Assembly: GCF_050937815.1 (NCBI RefSeq)
Contig: NZ_JACDIJ010000010.1
Coordinates: 25,002 to 89,001, forward strand
Length of the DNA stretch: 64,000 nucleotides
Source: Treponema_C sp050937815
Lineage (GTDB): Bacteria > Spirochaetota > Spirochaetia > Treponematales > Treponemataceae
Reading direction: 5' to 3'
The notes beneath the pieces were generated by a model. That model ran no database searches. It saw nothing but the letters and a program-made list of their open reading frames with translations, and had not been told where the DNA came from. The stretch's first letter is position 1; each line of letters opens with the position of its first letter. The position numbers were made by a program, and so were the translations under genes. This document shows, one piece after another, positions 51,832 through 60,610 of this stretch.

Positions 51832-51846
51832 ATTCGGGGAGGTTTT

Positions 51847-52785
51847 ATGATAAACGGAAAAAAGGATATCATTTCGATGAATGATTTAAGCGCCGAAGAA
51901 ATCCTGTTTATTTTGGAAAAGGCGGCACGCATCGAAAAAATGCCGGACAGGGATAAGCTTTTGCTTATGAGCGGGAAAATCGTTGCGACGATGTTTTACG
52001 AGCCGAGTACGCGCACAAAGCTGTCGTTTGAAACGGCGGCTATGCGGCTCGGTGCGAACATTCTCTATTTCGATGCCGATCATTCATCGGTAAAAAAGGG
52101 CGAGTCGTTTTCGGATACGATTAAAATGATAGAATCGTATTCGGATATGATTGTGATACGGCATCCGATGGACGGGGCTGCGCGTCTTGCAGCTTCGGTG
52201 TCGCACAAGCCGGTGTTAAACGGGGGCGACGGTTCGAACCAGCACCCGAGTCAAACGCTTTTGGATTTATACACAATTCAAAAAGAAAAGGGCACTTTGG
52301 AAAATCTGCACGTCGCCTTTGCGGGCGATTTAAAATACGGGCGCACGGTTCATTCTTTGGTAAAGGCGCTCAAGCATTTTAATCCGACGATTTATTTTAT
52401 TTCGCCGCGCCTGCTTGCAATGCCCGATTACCTGCTTGACGACTTGGACGATGCGGGTATCAAATATCACGTGTGCGAGCATTTTGCCGATTGCTTGAGT
52501 GCCGTCGACGTGTTTTACATGACGCGCATTCAAAAAGAGCGCTTTCCCGACCCGGAAGATTACGAAAAGGTTAAGGGCGTGTACGTTATCAATCGGGACA
52601 ACATAGAAGGAAAATGCAAAAACGATATGATTATTATGCATCCGCTGCCGCGGGTCGATGAAATCGCAACGGACTTGGATACTACGCGCTATGCACGCTA
52701 TTTTGAACAGGCGCGAAACGGTATTCCCGTCCGCCAGGCAATGATGACGCTTTCGCTCGAAGAAGTACAAACGGGGGATAAATAA
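51847..52785 (+). CDS. pyrB: Aspartate carbamoyltransferase catalytic chain
   Basis: The 312-residue enzyme has the carbamoyl-phosphate site FYEPSTRTKLSFETAAMRLGA near residues 53-73, the HPSQTLLDLYT motif near 134, and HPLPRVDEIATDLD near 266. It makes N-carbamoylaspartate, the first committed step of pyrimidine synthesis. It is one base from pyrI, implying the E. coli-type c6r6 holoenzyme. A GGAGG site precedes the ATG. Confidence 0.97.
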   Translation: MINGKKDIISMNDLSAEEILFILEKAARIEKMPDRDKLLLMSGKIVATMFYEPSTRTKLSFETAAMRLGANILYFDADHSSVKKGESFSDTIKMIESYSDMIVIRHPMDGAARLAASVSHKPVLNGGDGSNQHPSQTLLDLYTIQKEKGTLENLHVAFAGDLKYGRTVHSLVKALKHFNPTIYFISPRLLAMPDYLLDDLDDAGIKYHVCEHFADCLSAVDVFYMTRIQKERFPDPEDYEKVKGVYVINRDNIEGKCKNDMIIMHPLPRVDEIATDLDTTRYARYFEQARNGIPVRQAMMTLSLEEVQTGDK

Positions 52786-52786
52786 T

Positions 52787-53242
52787 ATGGAATTACAAAT
52801 AACGGCATTGGAAAACGGGGTTGTTATAGACCACATCCCTTCGGAGCGCACCTTTGCGGTAGTTAAACTGCTTAAATTAAAAAACTACGAAGACGTGGTA
52901 ACGGTTGCGGTAAATCTTAAAAGCAAACTTTTGCATAAAAAGGGATTGATTAAAATTGCAAACAAAACCCTTTCTCCCGAAGAGACGGCGACGGTTTCCC
53001 TTCTCGCTCCTCATGCAACGATAAATATTATACAGGATTCCAAGGTTGTAAAAAAAATTGCCCTTGACCTTCCCGATGAAATTGAAGATCTTATACACTG
53101 CGAAAACTTAAAATGTATTTCGAATGCGGAAGTTATTCCCTCGCGTTTTACAAAGGTACGCTCTCACGGCGAAGACTGTTACAAGTGTTTTTACTGCGAG
53201 CGCGTTACAAAGGCCGGCGATATAAAACTGAATATAAATTGA
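52787..53242 (+). CDS. pyrI: Aspartate carbamoyltransferase regulatory chain
   Basis: The 151-residue chain has an N-terminal nucleotide-binding domain (ENGVVIDHIPSERTFAVVKLL). The C-terminal zinc domain has four cysteines in CENLKC and CYKCFYC. It brings CTP/ATP control to PyrB. All four zinc ligands are present, so an allosteric holoenzyme is expected. Confidence 0.95.
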   Translation: MELQITALENGVVIDHIPSERTFAVVKLLKLKNYEDVVTVAVNLKSKLLHKKGLIKIANKTLSPEETATVSLLAPHATINIIQDSKVVKKIALDLPDEIEDLIHCENLKCISNAEVIPSRFTKVRSHGEDCYKCFYCERVTKAGDIKLNIN

Positions 53243-53272
53243 ACAAACGGATATCATTTGAACGGAGCGGAC

Positions 53273-54304
53273 ATGATACGGGATTGTACAAGGCGGAATT
53301 TTGAAAAAGTTCGGGTTCTCTCGAATCTCTATGCAGGCGGCGGATGTTATTGCATTACGGTTGTGCCGGAAGCGGAACAGTCGGGAAGGGCCGAATTGAC
53401 AGGACCGATAGAAGCGGCGGCGAACACAAGACCTTTGCCGAGTGCGGGCTGTTTTTATATGCTTTCGCTGAACGATTCTTCGCGTATGCTGCCGCGTCCT
53501 TTAAGTCTTTATTCCTTTGATGCACAAACGGGAGAAACCGGCTTTTTGTACCGGCCTATGGGAGAAGGAACGAGGGAGCTTTCCCTGTACGCGGCCGGAG
53601 ACAGTCTGTATCTTCACGGACCATTGGGGCGGGGCTTTGATATTCCTTCGGCAGTATCCCCGATATCGGATGACGTTCCGGCTTTCGGAACATCCGGGGC
53701 AGTTGCGCTTTCAGAGCCTCAGATTGCCGATCCGAAGCAAGCGCCCCTCTTTATTGTCGCGGGAGGCGGTATAGGACTTGCGCCTTTAAACCTTGCGGTA
53801 CGCGAAATTCTTAAGCGCAATCCGAACTCCCGCATTCTTTTTATTGCGGGCGGCAAAGACGAAAGTATAAAAGAGCTGATTGATTTTTTCCGCCTTCCCG
53901 CCGAAGTTGAACTTATACTCTGTACGGACGACGGCAGTGCGGGAAAAAAAGGCTTTGTTCCCGATATTCTTGCAGAGTATCTTAAAACCGCGGGATTGAT
54001 TTCGGCGCCGGCGGACAAACCGCCGAGTACGGCAGAGCCGGCAGTGTCCATGCTTTATGCATGCGGGCCCAATCCCATGCTCGAAAAGCTGGCGGCTTTT
54101 TCCAATGAGTACGGTATTCCCTGTCAAATCTCCCTTGAGCGCAGAATGGCATGCGGTTCCGCCGCTTGTATGGGCTGTTCGGTTAAAACCTGCGGGGGGA
54201 TGAAAAAGGTGTGCGCCGACGGGCCCGTCTTTGACGCAAAACTGTTTAATTTTAAGGATGGATTAAAGCAAGCGTCTGAAATATCGCCGCTTGCTTTAAT
54301 TTGA
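53273..54304 (+). CDS. pyrK: Dihydroorotate dehydrogenase electron-transfer subunit
   Basis: From the ATG at 53273 (GGAG eight bases upstream) the product has 343 residues. It has the FAD-binding RPLSLYSFD near 82-90, NAD/flavin FIVAGGGIGLAPLNLAV near 163-180, and the [2Fe-2S] cysteines in CGSAACMGCSVKTCGG near 295-310. It passes electrons from PyrD to NAD+. It is about 80 residues longer than typical PyrK, owing to linkers such as SPISDDVPAFGTSGAVALSE near 130 and PADKPPSTAEPA near 255. Confidence 0.92.
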   Translation: MIRDCTRRNFEKVRVLSNLYAGGGCYCITVVPEAEQSGRAELTGPIEAAANTRPLPSAGCFYMLSLNDSSRMLPRPLSLYSFDAQTGETGFLYRPMGEGTRELSLYAAGDSLYLHGPLGRGFDIPSAVSPISDDVPAFGTSGAVALSEPQIADPKQAPLFIVAGGGIGLAPLNLAVREILKRNPNSRILFIAGGKDESIKELIDFFRLPAEVELILCTDDGSAGKKGFVPDILAEYLKTAGLISAPADKPPSTAEPAVSMLYACGPNPMLEKLAAFSNEYGIPCQISLERRMACGSAACMGCSVKTCGGMKKVCADGPVFDAKLFNFKDGLKQASEISPLALI

Positions 54305-54432
54305 GTTTTGCCCATTTATTGCGAAAAAGATGGGTAGCAAAACTCAAGTTATTTACTGCCGTTTTTCACATTCGTTGCAAAACGGCGTATTTGAACAATT
54401 TTCGGAAATTGCCATTTCCTCAATTGTTCAAT
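54301..54432 (+). repeat. Three consecutive hairpins between pyrK and pyrD
   Basis: The 142-base pyrK-pyrD gap holds an about 15-pair hairpin (54301-54347, arms TTGAGTTTTGCCCAT and ATGGGTAGCAAAACTCAA, two-base bulge), a GCCGTTTT/AAAACGGC stem (54358-54384), and a TTGAACAATT/AATTGTTCAA stem (54390-54432). None has a T-run. They resemble the hairpin-rich spacers at the right end of the window and may tune pyrD-E expression. Confidence 0.55.
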
Positions 54433-54446
54433 TTTAAGGATATAGG

Positions 54447-55433
54447 ATGAATACACTTGAAGTTACTATAGCCGGAATGCGTTTAAGCAATCCTCTGATG
54501 AGTGCAAGCGGCTGTTTCGGCTACGGAACCGAGTATGCCGACATCTTCGACCCGAACCTTCTCGGTGCGGTTGTGTTAAAGGGGATAACGCCCGAAGCGC
54601 GCGAAGGAAATGCGGGGGTTCGCATTGCGGAAACTCCTTCGGGCATGCTTAACTGTGTCGGCTTGGAAAATGTCGGCTTGGAAAACTTTATACAAGTGAT
54701 TGTACCCGAAGTGCGAAAATCGGTGAGGGGTCCTCTTATTGCGAATATCAACGGAAAAACCGTTGAAGAATACGCCCTTGTTGCCGAACGGCTTTCGGAC
54801 AATGCCGATATAGCCGCCCTTGAATTGAATATTTCATGCCCGAACGTAAAGGAGGGCGGTATGGCTTTCGGCACCGACCCCGTGCAGACTGCGCGTGTCG
54901 TTTCGGCCGTGCGCAAAGCTTCGGCCAAACCGCTTATTGTAAAACTTTCGCCCAACGTTACCGATATATGCGCCTTTGCAAAAATCGCCGAAACCGAAGG
55001 GGCGGACGCCCTTTCCTTAATCAATACTATTTCCGGAATGGCAATCGATATAGAAAAAAAGAGGCCGCTTTTGGGCAATGTGTTCGGAGGTCTTTCCGGC
55101 CCTGCGGTAAAACCCGTAGCGCTCAGGATGATTTATCAAAGCGCACAGATTACCTCGCTTCCGATTATCGGTATGGGCGGCATACAAAATGCCCGCGATG
55201 CAATCGAATTCATTTTAGCGGGAGCTTCGGCTGTGGCGGTCGGGTGCGCTCTTTTTAAAAACCCCCTTGTCTTTACCGAAGTAAAACAAGGCTTGGAAGA
55301 GTATTGCGCCGCGCATACATGCCGCATAGCGGATTTGGTCGGAGGCGCCCATCCGGACGGAGGGGAAGCGTATAGAAAACGTTTGGGGAAAACCGCAGCC
55401 TTTGATAAGAGTTTGTCCGAAATACAAAAATAG
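54447..55433 (+). CDS. pyrD: Dihydroorotate dehydrogenase, class 1B catalytic subunit
   Basis: The 328-residue flavoenzyme begins TLEVTIAGMRLSNPLMSASGCFGYG and has the active-site Cys motif ELNISCPNVKEGGMAFG near residues 130-147. LPIIGMGGIQNARDAIEFILAGASAVAVG near 240-268 binds FMN phosphate. The Cys base and the pyrK neighbour mark it as the NAD-linked class 1B enzyme, suited to anaerobes. Confidence 0.95.
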   Translation: MNTLEVTIAGMRLSNPLMSASGCFGYGTEYADIFDPNLLGAVVLKGITPEAREGNAGVRIAETPSGMLNCVGLENVGLENFIQVIVPEVRKSVRGPLIANINGKTVEEYALVAERLSDNADIAALELNISCPNVKEGGMAFGTDPVQTARVVSAVRKASAKPLIVKLSPNVTDICAFAKIAETEGADALSLINTISGMAIDIEKKRPLLGNVFGGLSGPAVKPVALRMIYQSAQITSLPIIGMGGIQNARDAIEFILAGASAVAVGCALFKNPLVFTEVKQGLEEYCAAHTCRIADLVGGAHPDGGEAYRKRLGKTAAFDKSLSEIQK

Positions 55434-55442
55434 GAGAAATAT

Positions 55443-56213
55443 ATGGAAGATACAATTCGGGAAAAATTGATTGTCGCCCTCGATTACGATAATGCGGACG
55501 AAGCCGAGGTCTTGGTTAAAAAGCTCGGCTCCCTTGTGTCCGTCTACAAAGTGGGTTTGGAAATCTTTTTGCGCACAAGGGGTTCTATTGTGGAACGATT
55601 GCACGCACACAATAAAAAGGTGTTTTTGGATTTAAAGTTTCACGATATTACAAACACCGTTGTACAAGCCTGCCTTTTTGCCGCCGAGCAAAACGTGTTT
55701 ATGTTTAACATTCATTGCGCAAACGGCGAAAAAACGATGGAAGCCGTTTCCCTCATGCTCAAAGAGCGCGCGTCGAAAAGTCTGTGCATAGGCGTTACCG
55801 TGCTGACGAATTTATGCGACGGCGATATGAAAGGCTTTTACGGGGAACATTTTAATACGGCACAAACGGTGGAAGCTATGGCGGCGGCGGTCAAGCGTTC
55901 GGGGCTTCACGGAATTGTCTGCTCGGCACATGAAGCGGCGGCGGTAAAAAAACGCTTCGGAAAAGATTTTGTAACGGTGTGCCCCGGAGTGCGGCCCGCA
56001 GAGGTGCACAAATTCGACAGCGCGCGAAAAGAAGACCAGTCGCGGGTTATGACACCCTACGAGGCCGTCAAAGCCGGAGCCGATTATCTGGTAGTCGGCC
56101 GCCCGATTACACAAAGCGAAAATCCGGAACAAACGGTACGCCTTATCCTCGATGAAATATGCGCCGCCGTCGGTACGGAAACCGGCAGCACGGAAACCGT
56201 CGCGAAAAATTGA
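55443..56213 (+). CDS. pyrF: Orotidine 5'-phosphate decarboxylase
   Basis: The 256-residue enzyme has LIVALDYDNADEAEVLVKKLG near residue 9, the catalytic DLKFHDI near 62-68, VCPGVRP near 181, and VVGRPITQSENP near 220, the complete type 1 motif set. It makes UMP from OMP. The 3' end overlaps a spurious upstream extension of pyrC. Ten bases separate it from pyrD, with an AGGAG site. Confidence 0.95.
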   Translation: MEDTIREKLIVALDYDNADEAEVLVKKLGSLVSVYKVGLEIFLRTRGSIVERLHAHNKKVFLDLKFHDITNTVVQACLFAAEQNVFMFNIHCANGEKTMEAVSLMLKERASKSLCIGVTVLTNLCDGDMKGFYGEHFNTAQTVEAMAAAVKRSGLHGIVCSAHEAAAVKKRFGKDFVTVCPGVRPAEVHKFDSARKEDQSRVMTPYEAVKAGADYLVVGRPITQSENPEQTVRLILDEICAAVGTETGSTETVAKN

Positions 56214-56244
56214 AGCCAAGGATGTACTTATTAGGGCTAAGGGT

Positions 56245-57504
56245 ATGCTTGTATTAAAAAATGCCCGAAATGTATCGGGCGAAAAAACGGATGTCTTTAT
56301 CGACAAGGGAATCATTCAGGATGTACGTCCTTCCGTCGGATGTAAAGCGGCCGGAAACACTTCTCGATTTGCGGCCGGGGGTACTTCATTTTTTGCGGGT
56401 GCTAGGGAAATCGACTTGGAAGGAAAAATCCTTATGCCGGGTATCATCGATTTACACACGCACATGAGGGATCCCGGCCTCACGCATAAAGAAGATTTTT
56501 ATACCGGATCGCGAGCATGTGCCAAGGGCGGCATAAGCTTTTTTTTCGATATGCCCAACACCGTGCCTCCTACGGTAACCGAAGCGGCTTTGAAAGAAAA
56601 AATGCAAAAAGCCCGCGAGCGCTCAATTGTGAACTGCGGCTTTCATTTCGGAGCGTCAAACGAGGATAACGTTGAAGAAATCCGAAACGTTATACAAAGC
56701 GGCGCGGCTGTCGGCACAAAGGTATTTTTAAACGAAAGCACCGGCCTTATGCTTATCCGCGACAGAGAACTTTTAAAGCGCGTTTTTAAAGCGGGCGGTT
56801 TAATCTTTGTGCATGCGGAAAACGAAATGATAGATACGGCGGTTGAATTAAACGCGCGTTACGGAAGGGGATTGTACATTTGCCATATTTCTTCAAAGCG
56901 GGAAATGGAAGCGGTTATAAAGGCAAAGCAAAATCCCGAACTGAATAATAAAAATCATCCCGTCTATGCCGAAGTTACGCCCCACCATTTATTTTTAACC
57001 GAAAATCTGCGCTCTGAAAGTCAGCGCCGTGATATGCTTTTACGCATGAAGCCCGAACTTAAAAGTCAAAGCGATGCGGATTTTTTAATGCAGGCGGTAA
57101 AAGACGGCTTTGTCGATACAATCGGTACCGACCACGCCCCGCATACCGCCGAAGAAAAATTAAGCAAGCTTTGTTTCGGCATACCGGGTGTTGAAACCTC
57201 CCTTGCTCTTATGCTTACTGCGGTACATCGGGGCTTAATCGATATGAACACCATTCAAAAACTGATGTGCGAAAATCCCGCAGCGATTATGAACTTATCG
57301 AAAAAAGGGAAGCTCCTTCCCGGCTTCGATGCCGATATTATTGCCGTAGACCCCCATAAAGAGTGGACGTTGACAGCCGACGACCTTGAATCGAAATGCA
57401 AGTGGTCGCCCTATGAAGGCTGGCGCTTTACGGGAAAAAATATACTGACGATTGTCGGCGGAAAAATCGTCTATGAAAACGGCCGGTTTAAAATAGACGG
57501 CTGA
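56245..57504 (+). CDS. pyrC: Dihydroorotase (class I type)
   Basis: The start MLVLKNARNVSGEKTDVFIDKG at 56245 fits family N-termini; an in-frame extension into pyrF is rejected. The 419-residue product has the metal motif DLHTHMRDPGLTHKEDFYTGS near 81-101, FVHAENE near 190, a later His in YICHISS, and the Asp in GTDHAPHTAEEK near 295. It cyclises N-carbamoylaspartate. An insertion CKAAGNTSRFAAGGTSFFAGAR near residues 33-54 is unusual. Confidence 0.93.
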   Translation: MLVLKNARNVSGEKTDVFIDKGIIQDVRPSVGCKAAGNTSRFAAGGTSFFAGAREIDLEGKILMPGIIDLHTHMRDPGLTHKEDFYTGSRACAKGGISFFFDMPNTVPPTVTEAALKEKMQKARERSIVNCGFHFGASNEDNVEEIRNVIQSGAAVGTKVFLNESTGLMLIRDRELLKRVFKAGGLIFVHAENEMIDTAVELNARYGRGLYICHISSKREMEAVIKAKQNPELNNKNHPVYAEVTPHHLFLTENLRSESQRRDMLLRMKPELKSQSDADFLMQAVKDGFVDTIGTDHAPHTAEEKLSKLCFGIPGVETSLALMLTAVHRGLIDMNTIQKLMCENPAAIMNLSKKGKLLPGFDADIIAVDPHKEWTLTADDLESKCKWSPYEGWRFTGKNILTIVGGKIVYENGRFKIDG

Positions 57505-57563
57505 AACAAGGCCGCTTACGGCAATCAATAGTAAGAAAATCTTATACATAAGGAGAATGTAAT

Positions 57564-58217
57564 ATGAACAATATTCAAAAAGAGCTTTCGAGGGATGATA
57601 TAAAGCTTGCGGCGGCCCGCGCCCTGTTTGAAACAAAGGCGGTAAAAATCGATGTTGCGCACCCCTTTACCTTTGCTTCGGGCATAAAAAGTCCCATCTA
57701 TTGCGACAACCGCCGTATTCTCGGCTTTCCCGAGCAGCGCAGCCTCATCGTGTCCTGTTTTGTCCGGCTTATAGCCGGCTGCGAAAGCGATGTAATTGGA
57801 GGGGTTGCGACGGCGGGGCTTCCCTGGGCTTCGTTTATCGCTTCCGATATGAACATGCCCCTTGCCTATGTACGTTCTGCGGCAAAGGATCACGGAACAA
57901 AGAGCATGATTGAAGGCGCCGATATAAAAGGAAAACGGGTTATCTTAATCGAAGACCTTATATCGACCGGAAAAAGCAGTATTCAGGCGGTACGCTCATT
58001 GCGCGACGAAGGAGCAGCGGCGGTTGAATTAAAGGCGATTTTTTCATATCAGTTCGATCAGGCTTCACGGAATTTTGCCGAAGAAAACTGTCCGTTTGAA
58101 TCCCTGTCCGATTTTTCGGTGTTGATAGGTTTGCTGCAAAAAGAAAACTACCTGAGCCCGCAGGAAGCCGAAACCGCCCTCAAGTGGAATAAGGATCCGG
58201 AACACTGGGGTATGTAG
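57564..58217 (+). CDS. pyrE: Orotate phosphoribosyltransferase
   Basis: The 217-residue enzyme has FASGIKSPIYCDNR near 36, GGVATAGLPWASFIA near 79, AYVRSAAKDHGTKSMIEG near 96, and the PRPP-binding VILIEDLISTGKSSIQ near 131-146. It joins orotate to PRPP. An AGGAG site precedes the ATG. With this gene the operon covers every step from carbamoyl phosphate to UMP; carAB is not in the window. Confidence 0.95.
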   Translation: MNNIQKELSRDDIKLAAARALFETKAVKIDVAHPFTFASGIKSPIYCDNRRILGFPEQRSLIVSCFVRLIAGCESDVIGGVATAGLPWASFIASDMNMPLAYVRSAAKDHGTKSMIEGADIKGKRVILIEDLISTGKSSIQAVRSLRDEGAAAVELKAIFSYQFDQASRNFAEENCPFESLSDFSVLIGLLQKENYLSPQEAETALKWNKDPEHWGM

Positions 58218-58247
58218 GAGCGGCGGAGGCTCATATACCCTTGTTTT
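58208..58247 (+). terminator. Probable terminator of the pyr operon
   Basis: GGGTATGT and ATATACCC pair with inner GAGC/GCTC around a bulge; the pyrE stop codon is within the stem. TTGTTTTTT follows. Confidence 0.6.
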
Positions 58248-58279
58248 TTACAAGACGTAATGATATAGTTTTTACCGAT

Positions 58280-58843
58280 ATGAATAGGGCGCTTTATATT
58301 CACGGTCTTAATTCCGATAAAAACTCGCATACGGGGCACATTGTTAAAAGTCTGATGAGCGGATACGGTGTAGAGCCGATTATTCCGTCTTTTCCTTCAT
58401 TGAATCCGGAACAAGCCGTCTTACAAATCAATTCGATTATAAAAGATGAGGATATCAAGCTTGTCATAGGTCATTCGCTCGGCGGGTTTTATACCCTTGC
58501 AGCCCGAACGGGACCGATGAAAATTTATATCAATCCCTGTTTTGCTCCCGCCGATATTCTTCCTTCTTTAACCGACGAGGCCGACGGAAAAGTCCTCGAT
58601 ATATTCCGCCGCTTAACCGAAGAAGCCTTTGAGAGAATCGGTGCCGAAGAAAAAGCCGCCTCTTACGGCATTTTTGCAAAAAACGACACCCTGTTTTCTT
58701 TTTATGAACTTTTTAAAAGAACTTTCGGAAATAACTGCACATATATCAACGGAGGACATAAACCCGAGGCGGAAGATTTAGCACAAGGATTCAAGCGGGC
58801 TGCCGAATTTTTACCCTTTGCTTTAAATACACCGTCGGCTTAG
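58280..58843 (+). CDS. YqiA/YcfP-like alpha/beta hydrolase
   Basis: The 187-residue protein begins MNRALYIHGLNSDKNSHTG, has the nucleophile elbow VIGHSLGGFYTLA near residues 68-80 and a C-terminal GGHKPEA with a likely catalytic His near 164. These fit the short YqiA/UPF0227 esterase-like family. Substrate is unknown. It lacks a clear ribosome site and lies just after the pyr terminator. Confidence 0.78.
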   Translation: MNRALYIHGLNSDKNSHTGHIVKSLMSGYGVEPIIPSFPSLNPEQAVLQINSIIKDEDIKLVIGHSLGGFYTLAARTGPMKIYINPCFAPADILPSLTDEADGKVLDIFRRLTEEAFERIGAEEKAASYGIFAKNDTLFSFYELFKRTFGNNCTYINGGHKPEAEDLAQGFKRAAEFLPFALNTPSA

Positions 58844-58865
58844 GCCTTAGTTATTTTTGAAGCTC

Positions 58866-59153
58866 TTATTTGAACCGTTTTTTTATATTGCCGTATACGG
58901 TTGAAAAATTTCGGGCTGTGAAAAAGATTATCAAACTGCTAATCAAAATCTTTAATGAGTATTCACATTTTCCCATTGTATCTCTTATAAAGCAAATCAA
59001 CAGCAACGATTTTGAATACGGGAGGCTTGAGTTATTGTATATTCGAAAAGCGGCGGGAAGTCCGAACAAAAAAACGGTGAGTGCTATAATTGTAAGAATT
59101 ATTGAGAATAAGTAAAATGTTTTTATTCCTCGTAAATAATGCTGAAATTTCAT
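58866..59153 (-). CDS. Small membrane protein
   Basis: The 95-residue protein has two hydrophobic segments, FYLFSIILTIIALTVFLFGLP near 13-33 and ILISSLIIFFTARNF near 69-83. Its ATG follows the TAA of the upstream gene directly (TAAATG), so the two are coupled. An opposite-strand frame of 81 codons (58870-59115) is less membrane-like and lacks context. No family recognised. Confidence 0.5.
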   Translation of the reverse strand: MKFQHYLRGIKTFYLFSIILTIIALTVFLFGLPAAFRIYNNSSLPYSKSLLLICFIRDTMGKCEYSLKILISSLIIFFTARNFSTVYGNIKKRFK

Positions 59154-59411
59154 TTATTTTTTTTCCATGAATTTTGAAAATACTTGTCCTATGCCCCAAA
59201 AAAGAAAACCTGTGACAACATTTCCCAGAATATTCGGAATATATGCTATATGCCGTATGCTTATTTCTCCTTGTACAATATCGGCTAAAAAAGAAAAAAT
59301 ACCGGCAACAATACTTGTTATTATATAAATTACACTTAAATATTTAATGTACAAAGGAACATTGATTTTTTGAAGTTTGTCTTCAGGTTTTTGATTATCA
59401 GGTGTATTCAT
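59154..59411 (-). CDS. Small membrane protein
   Basis: The 85-residue protein has a charged N-terminus and two hydrophobic segments, YLSVIYIITSIVAGIFSFL and IPNILGNVVTGFLFWGIG. It is directly followed by the 95-residue membrane protein gene. A two-component unknown membrane unit is possible, but no family is recognised. Confidence 0.55.
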   Translation of the reverse strand: MNTPDNQKPEDKLQKINVPLYIKYLSVIYIITSIVAGIFSFLADIVQGEISIRHIAYIPNILGNVVTGFLFWGIGQVFSKFMEKK

Positions 59412-59488
59412 TTTTTCTCTCTATTCTTCATGTTTTTCCCATAAAAGTCAAAAGCAAAAGATTGTGTTTAACAGGCCTTCATAAGATT

Positions 59489-60349
59489 TTATAGTTTTTC
59501 TATTTCCGCCTCGGAAAGCCCGGTGATTTTGTGAATATCATCCAAAGGGTAATTCATCGACTTCATTACAGCTGCCGTTTCCAAAGCTTTTTGCCGGGCA
59601 CCTTCTTCTAAGGCTATTTCGCGTTCTTCTTCTCTTTGAACCGCTATATCGGTTGCGTAATCATATTCTGCCAATAACATATTCATTACCTCCCGCGATT
59701 TGCGCTCCAAGTACTCCCTTAGTATATCATTATTTATACATTCCTGTACAGCTTTTTCAAAGCCTTTTTCCCTGTCAAGCTTAAGATGTTTTCTTACTGT
59801 CTCTACAAATAAACTGTACTGGGCAAGCGGTTTGCACTGTGCAAGAATTGTATGTGCTTTATCCTGATTGATATTCACCACTTCGACAATGAGTTCAAGG
59901 TTCGGCTGTGAACCGGCCGTCATAAAAGCGTCGGAAAGTTTTAGTGTTTTATATTCCGGGAAATCTTCTTCTCCGTTGTAAAAGACATAGAATTCGGGAG
60001 TAGGAATTTTAACCAAACGGCGCAAATACTTATCGCGCGGATTTTGTATCTGCTCATACAAGCGGACTACATACTCCAAAAAACGGAACGGCATATTCAA
60101 GTTGACGGTCGATTGATGTTCTGCAAGTACAATAATTTTATTGTCTATAAGGAAGGAAACATCGTTATAAAAGTTCATATACAGGATTTGTTCCAGTCTG
60201 ATGTGACGCAGCTCACAGTCAAGCGGCAGCTGTGTTCCGTGCAATGCGTTGTATAAACTGATAAAGTTTGATTTTGCCGACTTGTCCGCCCCGAAAAAGT
60301 CGGCAAACACGGAGTCCTTATACGTTCGCTTGTGTGTAGCTTTTTTCAT
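59489..60349 (-). CDS. Rpn-family PD-(D/E)XK nuclease/transposase-like protein
   Basis: Starting at MKKATHKRTYKDSVF (60349, GGAGG site) the product has 286 residues. It has KDSVFADFFG at the N-terminus, the nuclease core NDVSFLIDNKIIVLAEHQST near 76-95 with Asp and Glu-x-Gln of the PD-(D/E)XK fold, and a helical C-terminus ending with DDIHKITGLSEAEIEKL. Rpn proteins promote RecA-independent recombination and often occur in multiple copies in treponemes. An 83-codon in-frame upstream extension reads through five hairpins and is rejected as coding. Confidence 0.85.
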   Translation of the reverse strand: MKKATHKRTYKDSVFADFFGADKSAKSNFISLYNALHGTQLPLDCELRHIRLEQILYMNFYNDVSFLIDNKIIVLAEHQSTVNLNMPFRFLEYVVRLYEQIQNPRDKYLRRLVKIPTPEFYVFYNGEEDFPEYKTLKLSDAFMTAGSQPNLELIVEVVNINQDKAHTILAQCKPLAQYSLFVETVRKHLKLDREKGFEKAVQECINNDILREYLERKSREVMNMLLAEYDYATDIAVQREEEREIALEEGARQKALETAAVMKSMNYPLDDIHKITGLSEAEIEKL

Positions 60350-60431
60350 ACCAACCTCCATATATATTATTAGGTTTGATATGAAAAAAAACAGACTTTT
60401 TCCGAAAAAAACTATGAATTTATTTTGTATC

Positions 60432-60606
60432 CCGAACAGGACGTTCGGAAAAGCTTTATATCCCCGACGTTTTGGGCGGTGTCGCACCGCCCAAAAGTCA
60501 AATTCAAAACCGCGCAGGACGCGCGGCGGTTCCACACCCTGCGATGTTTGAGGCAAAGCCTCAAACTCGTTGATTAAGAATGTACTCAGGAGGTACATTC
60601 TTAATC
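60432..60606. repeat. Hairpin array upstream of the Rpn gene
   Basis: Five hairpins follow one another: 60432-60448 (CCGAAC-AGGAC-GTTCGG), 60470-60496 (12 bp, loop TCG), 60510-60526 (CCGCGC-AGGAC-GCGCGG), 60546-60566 (GTTTGAGGC-AAA-GCCTCAAAC), 60572-60606 (14 bp). Two share the loop AGGAC while their stems differ. The last may also end the LRR gene transcript. Confidence 0.7.
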
Positions 60607-60610
60607 TCTT

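Noticed and set aside
58870..59115. 81-codon plus-strand gene
   Set aside because: The opposite strand holds a membrane protein frame directly coupled to its upstream neighbour; the plus frame has no ribosome site or context.
60350..60598. 83-residue N-terminal extension of the Rpn protein
   Set aside because: It runs through five hairpins and the Rpn family starts at KDSVF-type sequence right after the ATG at 60349, which has a GGAGG site.
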